DNA of 64,000 nt, taken from positions 1-64,000 of the forward strand of contig NZ_JBNDNA010000012.1 of NCBI RefSeq assembly GCF_049856175.1, written 5' to 3'. Of the stretch, positions 49,996-59,824 are shown in pieces; position 1 is the first letter of the stretch, and each line of letters opens with the position of its first letter. Below the pieces are notes generated by a model. It had not been told where the DNA came from, ran no database searches, and saw only the letters and a list, made by a program, of their open reading frames with translations. This stretch comes from JB111 sp049856175 (GTDB lineage Bacteria > Actinomycetota > Actinomycetes > Actinomycetales > Actinomycetaceae). The position numbers were made by a program, and so were the translations under genes.

Positions 49996-50690
49996 GGAGC
50001 GACCCGGCGAGCACGACGGCCCGGCGACGCACCGGCTCGGGGCCCGGCCGGGGGCAGCTCGTCCTCATGATCCTGCTCGTCGTCGGCGCCACCTTCCTGC
50101 TCGCCCTGCCCACGTGGGCCATCGGGAGCGTGGAGACGGCCACGGGCGAGGCGGACCTGAGCGCGACCGGCATGTCGGGCGCCCCGGCGGTGTGGGCCGG
50201 CGCGCTCGTGGCGGGGGCGGCGGCGCTGCTGGCCGCGCTGTCGGGCCGCGTCGGCACGATCGTCGCCGGACTGGCCACGTTCGTCGCGGGAGTCGTCGTC
50301 GCGCTCGGCGGCCTGGGGGCGGTCCGCGACCCGGCCGCCCTCCTGCACGCCGAGGCACGCCTGCTCACCGGCACGAACGCGCCCACCGTCGACGCCGCAG
50401 CCACCGAGGTCTGGCCCTGGGGCGTCCTCGTCACCGGGTTCCTCCTCGCGGGCGCGGGCGTTCTCGTCATGGCCGGGTCAGCTCGCTGGTCCGCCGCCGG
50501 CCGCCGGTTCGAGCGCGCCGGGGGCCGCGCCCCCGCCGGCACCCGGGACGGCGCACCCGGCGCGGCGGGCGCCTCCTCGGCGGTGCCGACCGGTTCCGCC
50601 TCCGCGGCCGCCGACGCCGCCCGCGACCGGTACGTCGACGACTGGGACGCCCTCGGACGCGGCACGGACCCCAGCGTCGACGACCGGTAG
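49992..50690 (+). CDS. Trp biosynthesis-associated membrane protein (TIGR02234 type)
   Basis: 232 residues with four predicted membrane helices: ~22-44, ~66-86, ~89-108 and ~143-162. WAIGS and the loop between helices 1 and 2 fit the actinobacterial family found almost exclusively between trpE and trpC. Function unknown. The C-terminal ~70 residues are hydrophilic and end in DRYVDDWDALGRGTDPSVDD. ATGA overlap with trpE. Confidence 0.85.
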   Translation: MRSDPASTTARRRTGSGPGRGQLVLMILLVVGATFLLALPTWAIGSVETATGEADLSATGMSGAPAVWAGALVAGAAALLAALSGRVGTIVAGLATFVAGVVVALGGLGAVRDPAALLHAEARLLTGTNAPTVDAAATEVWPWGVLVTGFLLAGAGVLVMAGSARWSAAGRRFERAGGRAPAGTRDGAPGAAGASSAVPTGSASAAADAARDRYVDDWDALGRGTDPSVDDR

Positions 50691-50734
50691 GCTCGGGGAG
50701 GACGTCCCCGACCCGACCCCATGAAGGAGCAGCC

Positions 50735-51103
50735 GTGACCGGCACGAGCCTCGAGCAGCACCAGACCGGCTACCGGCTGCCCGTCGCAGCCCCGCCCCAC
50801 AACGAGGGCAAGACCGTGGCCGGCTGGGCCGTGATGATCATCGTCTCCCTCGGCGTCCTCGTCTCCTGCGCCGGCCTCGTCGTCGACGCACCCGTGATCA
50901 TGTGGGTCGCGGGCCCGGTCGTCGCCGTCGTGGGGCTCGTCGTCGGTCTCGTGCTGCGCCTGACGGGCCGGGGCCAGGAGCGCCGCACCGCTCCCGCCCG
51001 CGACTGGTACGAGTCGCCGGAGCAGGAGCGCTCCGCCGGCGGCCGCGAGCGCGCCGCCGGGGCCGACGCGCGCACCATCGAGGAGGAGGCCCGAACCCGA
51101 TGA
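50735..51103 (+). CDS. HGxxPAAW-family small membrane protein
   Basis: 122 residues, two membrane helices (~30-50 and ~57-77). The motif HNEGKTVAGWAVM corresponds to the HGxxPAAW signature with changes (Asn for Gly, Val-Ala-Gly for Pro-Ala-Ala). AAGGAG is five bases before GTG 50735. Conserved companion of trpC in Micrococcales; function unknown. The end overlaps trpC (ATGA). Confidence 0.8.
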   Translation: MTGTSLEQHQTGYRLPVAAPPHNEGKTVAGWAVMIIVSLGVLVSCAGLVVDAPVIMWVAGPVVAVVGLVVGLVLRLTGRGQERRTAPARDWYESPEQERSAGGRERAAGADARTIEEEARTR

Positions 51104-51912
51104 ACGTGCTCGATGACATCGTCGCGGGCGTGCGCGAGGATCTCGCCCGCCGCGAGGCCGAGCTCCCGCTGGAGAAGGTCAAGGAGATCGCCGGACGCCG
51201 GCCCGCCGCGCGGGACGCGGTCTCGGCGCTGCGCGGCGACGGCTCGGTGACGATCATCGCCGAGTGCAAGCGGCGCAGCCCGTCCAAGGGAGTGCTCGCC
51301 GACGTCCCGGACCCCGCCGTGCTCGCTGCCGCCTACGCCGACGGCGGCGCCGCCGCCATCTCGGTCCTCACCGAGGAGCGCCGGTTCGGCGGCTCGCTCG
51401 CCGACCTGGACGCCGTGCGCGCCGTGGTCGACGTCCCCGTGCTGCGCAAGGACTTCATCGTCACCCCCTACCAGGTGTGGGAGGCCCGGGCGCACGGCGC
51501 CGACCTCGTGCTGCTCATGGTCGCCTCGCTGGAGCAGACCGTGCTCACCTCGCTCGTCGAGCGCGTGCACTCCCTGGGCATGACCGCGCTCGTCGAGGCC
51601 CATGACCGCGAGGAGGCACTCCGGGCTCGCGACGCCGGCGCCCGCGTCATCGGGATCAACGCCCGCAACCTCAAGACGCTCGAGGTCGACCGGTCGGTGT
51701 TCGACCAGGTCGTCGACGTGGTCCCGGACGGGATCGTCAAGGTCGCCGAGTCCGGCGTCGCCTCCGTCCACGACGTCCTGGACTACGCGCGTCAGGGGGC
51801 CGACGCCGTGCTCGTCGGCGAGGCCCTGGTCACGCAGGCCGACCCGCGCCGGGCCGTGGCCGACTACGTGGCGGCGGGCGCCCACCCGTCGCTCAGCGCC
51901 GGCCGGGACTGA
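51100..51912 (+). CDS. trpC: Indole-3-glycerol phosphate synthase TrpC
   Basis: 270 residues, (beta/alpha)8 barrel. IAECKRRSPSKGVL contains the catalytic Glu and Lys; VLRKDFIVTPYQVWEARAHGAD contains the second Lys; ALVEAHD, GINARNLKTLEVD and VAESGVAS complete the active site. Closes the indole ring in tryptophan synthesis. GAGGAGGAGG precedes the ATG. Confidence 0.95.
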   Translation: MNVLDDIVAGVREDLARREAELPLEKVKEIAGRRPAARDAVSALRGDGSVTIIAECKRRSPSKGVLADVPDPAVLAAAYADGGAAAISVLTEERRFGGSLADLDAVRAVVDVPVLRKDFIVTPYQVWEARAHGADLVLLMVASLEQTVLTSLVERVHSLGMTALVEAHDREEALRARDAGARVIGINARNLKTLEVDRSVFDQVVDVVPDGIVKVAESGVASVHDVLDYARQGADAVLVGEALVTQADPRRAVADYVAAGAHPSLSAGRD

Positions 51913-51955
51913 CCGGCGTCCACCGGGACCGCCCGCCGGCGGCCCCACGCACCAC

Positions 51956-52002
51956 CGGCCGCGCCCGACGGCGCCGGCCGCGCTGACTCGGGCGCGCGCC
52001 CG
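51956..52002 (+). promoter_or_regulatory. GC-rich stems before trpB ribosome binding site
   Basis: In the 103-base trpC-trpB gap there is a bulged hairpin (about 51956-51981) and then a 14-bp perfect palindrome (51989-52002) whose right edge touches the GGAAGGAG of trpB. It could hold back trpB translation or protect the mRNA. Confidence 0.4.
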
Positions 52003-52015
52003 GAAGGAGCTGCAC

Positions 52016-53254
52016 GTGCAGTACACCGACGACCCGGGCAAGCTGTCCGAGGCGCACGGACCCTACTTCGGGCAGTTCGGGGGCAGGTTCGTCTCCGAGG
52101 CGCTCATCGTCGCGCTCGACGACCTCACCGCCGCGTGGGAGGAGATGCGGGACTCGCCGGAGTTCGCCCGCGAGATGGGCGAGCTGGCGGCCACCTACAT
52201 CGGCCGCCCGTCGCTGCTCACCGAGGCGCCCCGGTTCGCCGAGCACGCGGGCGGCGCACGGGTCCTGCTCAAGCGCGAGGACCTCAACCACACCGGTTCC
52301 CACAAGATCAACAACGTCCTCGGCCAGGGTCTGCTGACGAAGAAGGTCGGCAAGACCCGCGTCATCGCCGAGACCGGGGCCGGTCAGCACGGCGTCGCCA
52401 CCGCCACCGCGGCCGCCCTCATGGGACTCGACTGCACGATCTACATGGGCGCCGAGGACGTGCGTCGACAGGCGCTCAACGTCGCCCGGATGCAGCTGCT
52501 CGGCGCCGAGGTCGTCTCGGTGACCAACGGCTCGCAGACCCTCAAGGACGCCATCTCCGAGGCCTTCCGCGACTGGGTGACGAACGTGGCCACGACCAAC
52601 TACGTGTTCGGTACCGCCGCGGGGCCGCACCCGTTCCCCGAGCTCGTCCGCGACCTGCAGAAGGTCATCGGCGAGGAGGCCCGCGAGCAGGTGCTCGAGC
52701 TGACCGGTCGGCTGCCTGACGTCGTCACGGCCTGCGTCGGCGGCGGCTCCAACGCGATCGGCATCTTCAACGCCTTCCTCGACGACGAGGGCGTGCGTCT
52801 CGTCGGGCTCGAGGCGGCCGGCGACGGCGTGGAGACCGGCCGGCACGCGGCCGCGATCGGCGGCGGGCGCCCGGGAGTCTTCCAGGGCTCCCTGTCCTAC
52901 CTGCTGCACGACGACGACGGGCAGACCATCGAGTCGCACTCCATCTCCGCCGGGCTGGACTACCCGGGCGTCGGGCCGGAGCACGCCTGGCTCGCCGACC
53001 TCGGCCGCGCCGAGTACCAGCAGGTCACCGACGCCGAGGCCATGGACGCCTTCGCCCTGCTGTCGCGGACGGAGGGCATCATCCCGGCCATCGAGTCCGC
53101 CCACGCCCTCGCCGGCGCCCTGCGCATCGGCCGCGAGTGGCAGGACGCCGGTGGGCAGGGCAAGCCGCCGGTGATCCTCGTCAGCCTGTCGGGCCGCGGG
53201 GACAAGGACATGGAGACGGCGATCGAGTACTTCGACCTCGGGGGCGAGAAGTGA
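52016..53254 (+). CDS. trpB: Tryptophan synthase beta subunit TrpB
   Basis: 412 residues. PLP Lys lies in LNHTGSHKINNVLGQ; GAGQHGVATATAAA, the GGGSNAIG phosphate loop and the C-terminal VSLSGRGDKDMET are present. TrpB1 type, made to work with TrpA. GTG 52016 follows GGAAGGAG by six bases; N-terminus VQYTDDPGKLSEAHGPYFGQFGGRFV is normal. Confidence 0.96.
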   Translation: MQYTDDPGKLSEAHGPYFGQFGGRFVSEALIVALDDLTAAWEEMRDSPEFAREMGELAATYIGRPSLLTEAPRFAEHAGGARVLLKREDLNHTGSHKINNVLGQGLLTKKVGKTRVIAETGAGQHGVATATAAALMGLDCTIYMGAEDVRRQALNVARMQLLGAEVVSVTNGSQTLKDAISEAFRDWVTNVATTNYVFGTAAGPHPFPELVRDLQKVIGEEAREQVLELTGRLPDVVTACVGGGSNAIGIFNAFLDDEGVRLVGLEAAGDGVETGRHAAAIGGGRPGVFQGSLSYLLHDDDGQTIESHSISAGLDYPGVGPEHAWLADLGRAEYQQVTDAEAMDAFALLSRTEGIIPAIESAHALAGALRIGREWQDAGGQGKPPVILVSLSGRGDKDMETAIEYFDLGGEK

Positions 53255-54054
53255 GCAACGTGACCGCCGGGGACCGGATCGACGCCGCACTGGCGCAGGA
53301 CCGGGCGGCCCTGGTCGCCTACCTCTCCGCCGGCTACCCCGACCTCGACGGCTCCGTGCGCGCGGCGGAGGTCGCCGTCGAGCACGGCGCGGACGTCATC
53401 GAGCTCGGCCTGCCCTACTCCGACCCCGGCATGGACGGGACGGTGGTCCAGCGCTCCGGTGAACGGGCGCTCGCGGCCGGCACGCGCACGCGCGAGGTGC
53501 TCCTGGCCGTCGAGCAGGTGGCCGCGACCGGCGCGGCCGTGCTCGTGATGACCTACTACAACCCCGTCTACGCGTACGGAGTGGAGCGCTTCGCCGCGGA
53601 CCTTGCGTCCGCCGGCGGGGCCGGGCTCATCACGCCGGACCTCGTCCCGGAGGAGGCCGGCCGCTGGTCCGCCGCGGCGGACGAGCACGGCCTGGACAAG
53701 GTGTTCCTCGTCGCTCCCGCCTCGTCGGACGAGCGGCTGCGCACGGTGGCCTCGGCCTCGCGCGGGTTCGTCTACGTCGCGAGCCGCATGGGCGTCACGG
53801 GCGTGCAGGACTCGCTCGCGGAGGGCGGGGACGAGCTCGTGGCGCGCACCCGTGCCGCGGGGGCGGACCGTGCGTGCGTCGGCATCGGCGTCTCGAACCG
53901 GCAGCAGGCCGCCCGGGTGGCCGCCTACGCCGACGGCGTCATCGTCGGCTCCGCGCTCATCCAGGCGCTCGGCGAGGGTGACGCCGCCGGACTCGACGCG
54001 CTCGGGGCGCTGACCGCCGAGCTGGCGCAGGGCGTGCGCGAGGGCCGGGCATGA
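53251..54054 (+). CDS. trpA: Tryptophan synthase alpha subunit TrpA
   Basis: 267 residues, barrel enzyme that splits indole glycerol phosphate. Catalytic Glu in DVIELGLPYSDPGMDGTVVQ, catalytic Asp in LITPDLVPEEA, Tyr in FVYVASRMGVTG, phosphate loops GIGVSNRQQA and GVIVGSALIQAL. Coupled to trpB by a GTGA overlap. Confidence 0.95.
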   Translation: MSNVTAGDRIDAALAQDRAALVAYLSAGYPDLDGSVRAAEVAVEHGADVIELGLPYSDPGMDGTVVQRSGERALAAGTRTREVLLAVEQVAATGAAVLVMTYYNPVYAYGVERFAADLASAGGAGLITPDLVPEEAGRWSAAADEHGLDKVFLVAPASSDERLRTVASASRGFVYVASRMGVTGVQDSLAEGGDELVARTRAAGADRACVGIGVSNRQQAARVAAYADGVIVGSALIQALGEGDAAGLDALGALTAELAQGVREGRA

Positions 54055-55061
54055 TTCCCGGCGCCCAGGCCGCACTGGCGAGCGCCGGGGCCTGGGCCGG
54101 AGTGCGCGGCATCCCCAGCCCTCCGGAGAACGTCTGGTACCTCGGGCCGTTCCCGCTGCGCGCGTACGCGCTCGCGATCATCCTCGGCGCGGTGCTCGCC
54201 TGGTGGATCCTCGACCGGCGGTACACCGCCAAGGGAGGGCCGGCCGAGACCGCGCTCGACATCGCCCTGTACTGGATGGTGCCGTTCGGCATCGTGGGCT
54301 CGCGGATCTACGAGATCGCCGTCAACCCGCAGAACTACTTCGGCGAGGGCATCAGCCCGTGGGAGATGTTCAAGGTCTGGGAGGGCGGCCTCGGCATCAT
54401 GGGGGCCGTGACGTTCGGCGCGCTGGGCGCCTACCTCGGGCTCAGGCGGCGCGGGCTGCGGATCGGCCCGTTCGCCGACGCCCTCGCCCCGGGCATGCTC
54501 GTGGCCCAGGCCGTGGGCCGGCTCGGCAACTACTTCAACCAGGAGCTCTACGGCACCGCGACCGACCTGCCGTGGGGTCTGCGGATCGACCGCGAGCTCC
54601 CGGAGCTCGTCCACCCGACCTTCCTCTACGAGGGGCTGTGGAACCTCGCCGGGGCGCTGGTCCTCGTGCTCGCCCAGCGCCGCCTGCGGCTCGACGGCGG
54701 ACGGGTCTTCTGGCTCTACGTCATCATCTGGCTCACCGGTCGCACGCTGACGGAGTCCCTGCGCACCGACCCCTCCAACCTCGTCGCCGGCATGCGGATC
54801 CACCAGATCATCGCCATCGCCGGCTGCGTGATCGGCGTGGCGATGATCGTCTGGCTCACCCGCCGGGCGCGGGCGACGCCCGACCGGGACGAGATCTGGC
54901 TCCCCGGTCGCGGCCCGCTCGCCACCGCGGAGGGCCCCTCCGCCGCCGGCGCCCCCGCCGTCGGCGACACCGCCCCGGAGGGGGAGGGCACGGTCGCCGA
55001 CGCCTCCGCCACGGGGGAGAGGGCCGCGTCCGACGACGAACCGGAGCGTGCCGGTCCTTGA
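54051..55061 (+). CDS. lgt: Prolipoprotein diacylglyceryl transferase Lgt
   Basis: 336 residues, seven membrane helices. It attaches diacylglycerol to the lipobox cysteine of prolipoproteins such as the two encoded in this window. Signatures: YALAIILGAVLAWWI, GSRIYEIAVN, WEGGLGIMGAV, the phosphatidylglycerol-binding GRLGNYFNQELYG and HPTFLYEGLWN. The last ~55 residues are an acidic, Ala/Gly-rich cytoplasmic tail. ATGA overlap with trpA; trp-lgt linkage is widespread in Actinobacteria. Confidence 0.95.
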   Translation: MIPGAQAALASAGAWAGVRGIPSPPENVWYLGPFPLRAYALAIILGAVLAWWILDRRYTAKGGPAETALDIALYWMVPFGIVGSRIYEIAVNPQNYFGEGISPWEMFKVWEGGLGIMGAVTFGALGAYLGLRRRGLRIGPFADALAPGMLVAQAVGRLGNYFNQELYGTATDLPWGLRIDRELPELVHPTFLYEGLWNLAGALVLVLAQRRLRLDGGRVFWLYVIIWLTGRTLTESLRTDPSNLVAGMRIHQIIAIAGCVIGVAMIVWLTRRARATPDRDEIWLPGRGPLATAEGPSAAGAPAVGDTAPEGEGTVADASATGERAASDDEPERAGP

Positions 55062-55093
55062 CCGGATCATGACGCGACCGTCGATTGTTTCGG

Positions 55094-55121
55094 CGAAACA
55101 TCGACGAAACACGACGGCAAC
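55094..55121 (+). promoter_or_regulatory. Candidate GlnR-type boxes before gltB
   Basis: Three five-base elements spaced by exactly six bases: GAAAC at 55094-55098, GAAAC at 55106-55110 and GCAAC at 55117-55121. The GlnR consensus of actinomycetes, as I know it, is alternating GTnAC and GAAAC elements at the same spacing. The site lies 165 bases before the gltB start; the first box is also the right arm of a small imperfect hairpin. Confidence 0.5.
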
Positions 55122-55285
55122 CCCCGTCCGACGATCCGGCGTCCTCGTGCGGATCCGCGCCGTCCCACAGCCATGGGCGGGTAGTGCCATGAAACGGCCA
55201 AGTCTGCGTATCGTGCTGTCCGACCCACCGGCGTCCGCGCCGGGGCACGACTCGGGCGCCTGCGCGCCCGGAGGGAGGACGGACG

Positions 55286-58200
55286 ATGGTCCAGACCGGG
55301 ATCCCTGCACGACGAGGCCTGTACGACCCCGCCCACGAGCACGACGCCTGCGGCGTCGCCATGGTCGCCACCACGCGCGGCCGCCCCGGACGGGACATCG
55401 TCGACGCCGCGCTGACGGCTCTGGCGAACCTCGAGCACCGCGGCGCCGTCGGCGCCGAGGAGGCGACGGGCGACGGCGCGGGCATCCTCCTGCAGGTTCC
55501 CGACGCCTTCCTCCGTGAGGTCGTCGACCTCGATCTCCCGCCGGCCGGCGCCTACGCCGTGGGCATCGCGTTCCTGCCGGGCATCGGAGAGCGCGCGGAG
55601 GCGGTCGAGCTCGTCGAACGGATCGCCGCCGAGGAGGGCGTCGAGGTCCTCGGCTGGCGAGCGGTCCCGGTCGACCCGTCGGGCGTCGGCCCCACGGCCC
55701 GCGCGACCATGCCCACGATGCGCCAGCTGTTCGTCGCCGCCGACGGGCTCACGGGCCTGGACCTGGAGCGCCGCGTGTTCCGCCTGCGCAAGCGCGCGGA
55801 CAACGCCGGGGTCTACTTCGCCTCGCTGTCCCCGCGCACCATCACCTACAAGGGGATGCTCACCACGGGACAGCTGAAGGACTTCTTCCCGGACCTCGCC
55901 GACGAGCGCGTGGTCTCCTCGATCGCGCTGGTGCACTCGCGCTTCTCGACGAACACGTTCCCGAGCTGGCCGCTCGCGCACCCCTTCCGGTACGTCGCCC
56001 ACAACGGCGAGATCAACACCGTGCGCGGCAACCGCAACTGGATGGCCGCCCGCGAGGGCACGCTCTCCTCCGACCTGCTCGGCGACCTCGCGCCGCTGCT
56101 CCCGATCAACACCCCCGGCGCCTCGGACTCCGCGACGTTCGACGAGGTCCTCGAGCTGCTCCACCTCGGGGGCCGCTCCCTCCCGCACGCGGTGCTGACG
56201 ATGGTCCCGGAGGCGTGGCAGAACGACGAGACCATGCCCGCCGACGTGCGCGCCTTCTACGAGTACACCGGCACGATCATGGAGCCCTGGGACGGGCCGG
56301 CCGCGATCTGCTTCACGGACGGCGCGGTCGCCGGCGCCGTCATGGACCGCAACGGACTGCGACCGGGACGCTGGTGGGAGACCGCCGACGGCCTCGTCGT
56401 GCTCGCCTCGGAGTCCGGCGTCCTCGACCTCGACCCGGCCACGGTCGTGCGCAAGGGCCGCCTCGAGCCCGGCACGATGTTCCTCGTCGACACGGTCGAG
56501 GGGCGGATCGTCCCCGACGAGGAGATCAAGTCCTCCCTGGCGTCCGCTCACCCGTACCAGGAGTGGCTCGACGACGGGCTCGTGCAGCTCGAGGCGCTGC
56601 CCCAGCGGGAGCACACGGGCCACTCGGCCGACTCGGTCGTGCGGCGTCAGCAGATGTTCGGCTACTCCGAGGAGGAGGTGCGGCTCCTCGTGCGACCCAT
56701 GGCCGCCACGGGCGCCGAGGCCATCGGCTCGATGGGGACCGACACGCCCATCGCGGTGCTCTCCGCCCGGCCGCGCCTGCTGTTCGACTACTTCTCCCAG
56801 ACGTTCGCGCAGGTGACCAACCCACCGCTCGACGCCATCCGCGAGGAGCTCGTCACCTCGCTGGTCGGGGCGATCGGTCCGGAGCCGAACATGCTCGAGG
56901 AGTCGCCCGAGCACGCCCGCAAGATCGTGCTCCCCTTCCCGACGATCGACAACGACCAGCTCGCCAAGGTGCGGCACATCGACCGTGCACGGCGCACGGG
57001 TCGCGGCTTCACCGCGGTGACGATCTCCGGCCTCTACCCGGTCGACGGCGGGGGAGAGGCGCTGCGGGCCCGCCTCGAGGAGATCTTCACCGAGGTCGAC
57101 GAGGCGGTGGACGCGGGCGCCAGCTTCGTCGTGCTCTCCGACCGGGACGCGACCGCCGCGCTCGCCCCCATCCCCTCGCTGCTGCTCACGTCCGCCGTGC
57201 ACCACCACACCCTGCGACGGCGCACCCGCACGAAGATCTCCCTGCTCGTCGAGGCGGGCGACGTCCGCGAGGTCCACCACGTGGCCCTGCTCGTGGGCTA
57301 CGGCGCGGCGGCGGTCAACCCCTACCTCGCCATGGAGACGGCCGAGCGGCTCGTGGCGGACGGCGAGGTCACGGGCGTCTCCGCCGAGACGGCCGTCCGC
57401 AACGTCATCCACGCGCTCGGCAAGGGCGTGCTCAAGGTGATGTCGAAGATGGGCGTCTCGACCGTCCCGTCCTACCGCGGCGCGCAGCTGTTCCAGGCGG
57501 TCGGCCTCTCCGCCGAGCTCGTCGACCGCTACTTCACCGCCACCCCGAGCCCTGTCGGGGGCGTCGGGCTCGACGTCGTCGCGGCCGAGGTCGCCGCCCG
57601 GCACGCGGTCGCCTACCCGCGCTCGGGCATCTCGCCCGCCCACCGCGAGCTCGACACCGGGGGCGAGTACCAGTGGCGCCGCGACGGTGAGCCGCACCTG
57701 TTCGACCCCGAGACGGTGTTCCGGCTGCAGCACTCGACCCGGAACCGGCGGGCCGACATCTTCCGCCAGTACACCGACCGGGTCGACGACCAGGCCGAGC
57801 GGCTCATGACCATCCGCGGGCTGCTCCGGCTGCGCACCGGCGAGCTCGACCCCGTGCCGATCGAGGAGGTCGAGCCGGTCTCCGAGATCGTCCGGCGGTT
57901 CTCCACCGGCGCGATGAGCTACGGCTCGATCTCCGCCGAGGCCCACGAGACGCTCGCGATCGCCATGAACAGGCTCGGCGCCAAGTCCAACACGGGGGAG
58001 GGCGGCGAGGACGTCGACCGGCTCTACGACCCCGAGCGCCGCTCGTCGATCAAGCAGGTCGCGTCCGGTCGGTTCGGCGTCACCTCGGAGTACCTCACGC
58101 AGGCCGACGACATCCAGATCAAGATGGCGCAGGGCGCGAAGCCCGGCGAGGGCGGCCAGCTGCCCGGCCCGAAGGTCTATCCGTGGGTGGCCTCGACCCG

Positions 58201-59824
58201 GCACTCCACGCCCGGCGTCGGCCTCATCTCTCCGCCGCCCCACCACGACATCTACTCCATCGAGGACCTCGCCCAGCTCATCCACGACCTGAAGAACGCC
58301 AACCCCTCGGCCCGGGTGCACGTCAAGCTCGTCTCCGAGGTCGGCGTGGGCACCGTGGCGGCCGGCGTGTCCAAGGCCCACGCCGACGTCGTGCTCGTCT
58401 CCGGGCACGACGGCGGGACCGGCGCCAGCCCGCTGACCTCCCTCAAGCACGCCGGCGGCCCGTGGGAGCTGGGCCTGGCCGAGACCCAGCAGACGCTCGT
58501 CCTCAACGACCTGCGCGACCGGATCGTCGTCCAGACCGACGGCCAGCTCAAGACCGGCCGGGACGTCGTCGTGGCCGCGCTGCTGGGCGCGGAGGAGTTC
58601 GGGTTCGCCACCGCGCCGCTGGTGGTCTCCGGGTGCGTGATGATGCGGGTCTGCCACCTCGACACGTGCCCGGTCGGCGTCGCCACCCAGAACCCGGAGC
58701 TGCGCGCCCGCTTCAGCGGGAAGGCCGAGTACGTCGTCACGTTCTTCGAGTTCCTCGCCGAGCAGGTCCGCGAGATCCTCGCCTCGCTCGGGCTGCGCTC
58801 GATCGACGAGGCCGTCGGCCGGGTCGAGCTGCTCGACGCCGACCGAGCCGTGGCCCACTGGAAGGCCTCCGGCATGAACCTGGCGCCGCTGCTCGAGCGC
58901 GTCGAGCCGCGGCCCGGCGCCGCGCTGCACAGGACCAAGGACCAGGACCACGGCCTCGACGCCGCCCTGGACAACGAGCTCATCGCACTGGCCGGGCCCG
59001 CCCTCGAGCGCGGCGAGCCGGTGCGCGCCGAGGTGGCCGTGCGCAACGTCAACCGGACGGTCGGCACGATGCTCGGCCACGAGGTGACCAGGCGCTACCG
59101 CGGCGCGGGACTGCCGGACGGCACGATCGACCTCACCCTGCGCGGCTCGGCCGGACAGTCGTTCGGCGCGTTCCTGCCCCGAGGCGTCACCCTCACGCTC
59201 GTGGGCGACGCGAACGACTACGTCGGCAAGTCGCTGTCGGGCGGGCGCATCGTCGTGCGCCCCGACGACCGGGCCGGCTTCGTCGCCGAGGACAACGTCG
59301 TGGCCGGCAACGTCATCGGCTACGGCGCCACGGCCGGAGAGATCTTCCTGCGCGGACGCGCGGGCGAGCGCTTCGGCGTCCGCCTGTCCGGCGCCACCCT
59401 CGTGGTGGAGGGGGTCGGCGACCACGCGGCCGAGTACATGACCGGCGGCACGATGCTCGTCCTCGGCCCGACCGGGCGAAACGTCGGCGCCGGCATGTCC
59501 GGCGGCGTCGCCTACGTCCTCGACCTCGACCCCAGCCTGATCAACCCGGCCGCCGCCGCGGCCGGCGACCTGCTGCTGGGAGAGCCCGACACCGACGACC
59601 TCGCCGTGATCGTCGACCTGCTCCAGCGCCACCGCGACCTCACCGGATCCGCCGTGGCCACCGCGCTGCTGGCGGACCGCGCCGCCCTCACGCAGCGCCT
59701 CACCCGCGTCCTGCCCCGCCAGTTCGCCGCGGTCTCCGCCGCGCTCGCGCGGGCGGCGGAGGACGGGCTCGATCCTGCCGCACCCACCGTGTGGGCCGAC
59801 ATCATGGAGGCGACCCGTGGCTGA
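55286..59824 (+). CDS. gltB: Glutamate synthase large subunit GltB
   Basis: 1512 residues. N-terminal class II glutamine amidotransferase with catalytic Cys22 (HDACGVAM, the first 21 residues being a propeptide), central domain, FMN-binding synthase barrel with MSYGSIS..AIAMNRLGAKSNTGEGGED, the [3Fe-4S] motif CVMMRVCHLDTCPVG, and the C-terminal beta-helix GXGXG domain (AGGTIDLTLRGSAGQSFGAF region). Makes two glutamates from glutamine and 2-oxoglutarate. GAGGGAGG precedes ATG 55286. An upstream GlnR-like site suggests nitrogen control. Confidence 0.96.
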   Translation: MVQTGIPARRGLYDPAHEHDACGVAMVATTRGRPGRDIVDAALTALANLEHRGAVGAEEATGDGAGILLQVPDAFLREVVDLDLPPAGAYAVGIAFLPGIGERAEAVELVERIAAEEGVEVLGWRAVPVDPSGVGPTARATMPTMRQLFVAADGLTGLDLERRVFRLRKRADNAGVYFASLSPRTITYKGMLTTGQLKDFFPDLADERVVSSIALVHSRFSTNTFPSWPLAHPFRYVAHNGEINTVRGNRNWMAAREGTLSSDLLGDLAPLLPINTPGASDSATFDEVLELLHLGGRSLPHAVLTMVPEAWQNDETMPADVRAFYEYTGTIMEPWDGPAAICFTDGAVAGAVMDRNGLRPGRWWETADGLVVLASESGVLDLDPATVVRKGRLEPGTMFLVDTVEGRIVPDEEIKSSLASAHPYQEWLDDGLVQLEALPQREHTGHSADSVVRRQQMFGYSEEEVRLLVRPMAATGAEAIGSMGTDTPIAVLSARPRLLFDYFSQTFAQVTNPPLDAIREELVTSLVGAIGPEPNMLEESPEHARKIVLPFPTIDNDQLAKVRHIDRARRTGRGFTAVTISGLYPVDGGGEALRARLEEIFTEVDEAVDAGASFVVLSDRDATAALAPIPSLLLTSAVHHHTLRRRTRTKISLLVEAGDVREVHHVALLVGYGAAAVNPYLAMETAERLVADGEVTGVSAETAVRNVIHALGKGVLKVMSKMGVSTVPSYRGAQLFQAVGLSAELVDRYFTATPSPVGGVGLDVVAAEVAARHAVAYPRSGISPAHRELDTGGEYQWRRDGEPHLFDPETVFRLQHSTRNRRADIFRQYTDRVDDQAERLMTIRGLLRLRTGELDPVPIEEVEPVSEIVRRFSTGAMSYGSISAEAHETLAIAMNRLGAKSNTGEGGEDVDRLYDPERRSSIKQVASGRFGVTSEYLTQADDIQIKMAQGAKPGEGGQLPGPKVYPWVASTRHSTPGVGLISPPPHHDIYSIEDLAQLIHDLKNANPSARVHVKLVSEVGVGTVAAGVSKAHADVVLVSGHDGGTGASPLTSLKHAGGPWELGLAETQQTLVLNDLRDRIVVQTDGQLKTGRDVVVAALLGAEEFGFATAPLVVSGCVMMRVCHLDTCPVGVATQNPELRARFSGKAEYVVTFFEFLAEQVREILASLGLRSIDEAVGRVELLDADRAVAHWKASGMNLAPLLERVEPRPGAALHRTKDQDHGLDAALDNELIALAGPALERGEPVRAEVAVRNVNRTVGTMLGHEVTRRYRGAGLPDGTIDLTLRGSAGQSFGAFLPRGVTLTLVGDANDYVGKSLSGGRIVVRPDDRAGFVAEDNVVAGNVIGYGATAGEIFLRGRAGERFGVRLSGATLVVEGVGDHAAEYMTGGTMLVLGPTGRNVGAGMSGGVAYVLDLDPSLINPAAAAAGDLLLGEPDTDDLAVIVDLLQRHRDLTGSAVATALLADRAALTQRLTRVLPRQFAAVSAALARAAEDGLDPAAPTVWADIMEATRG

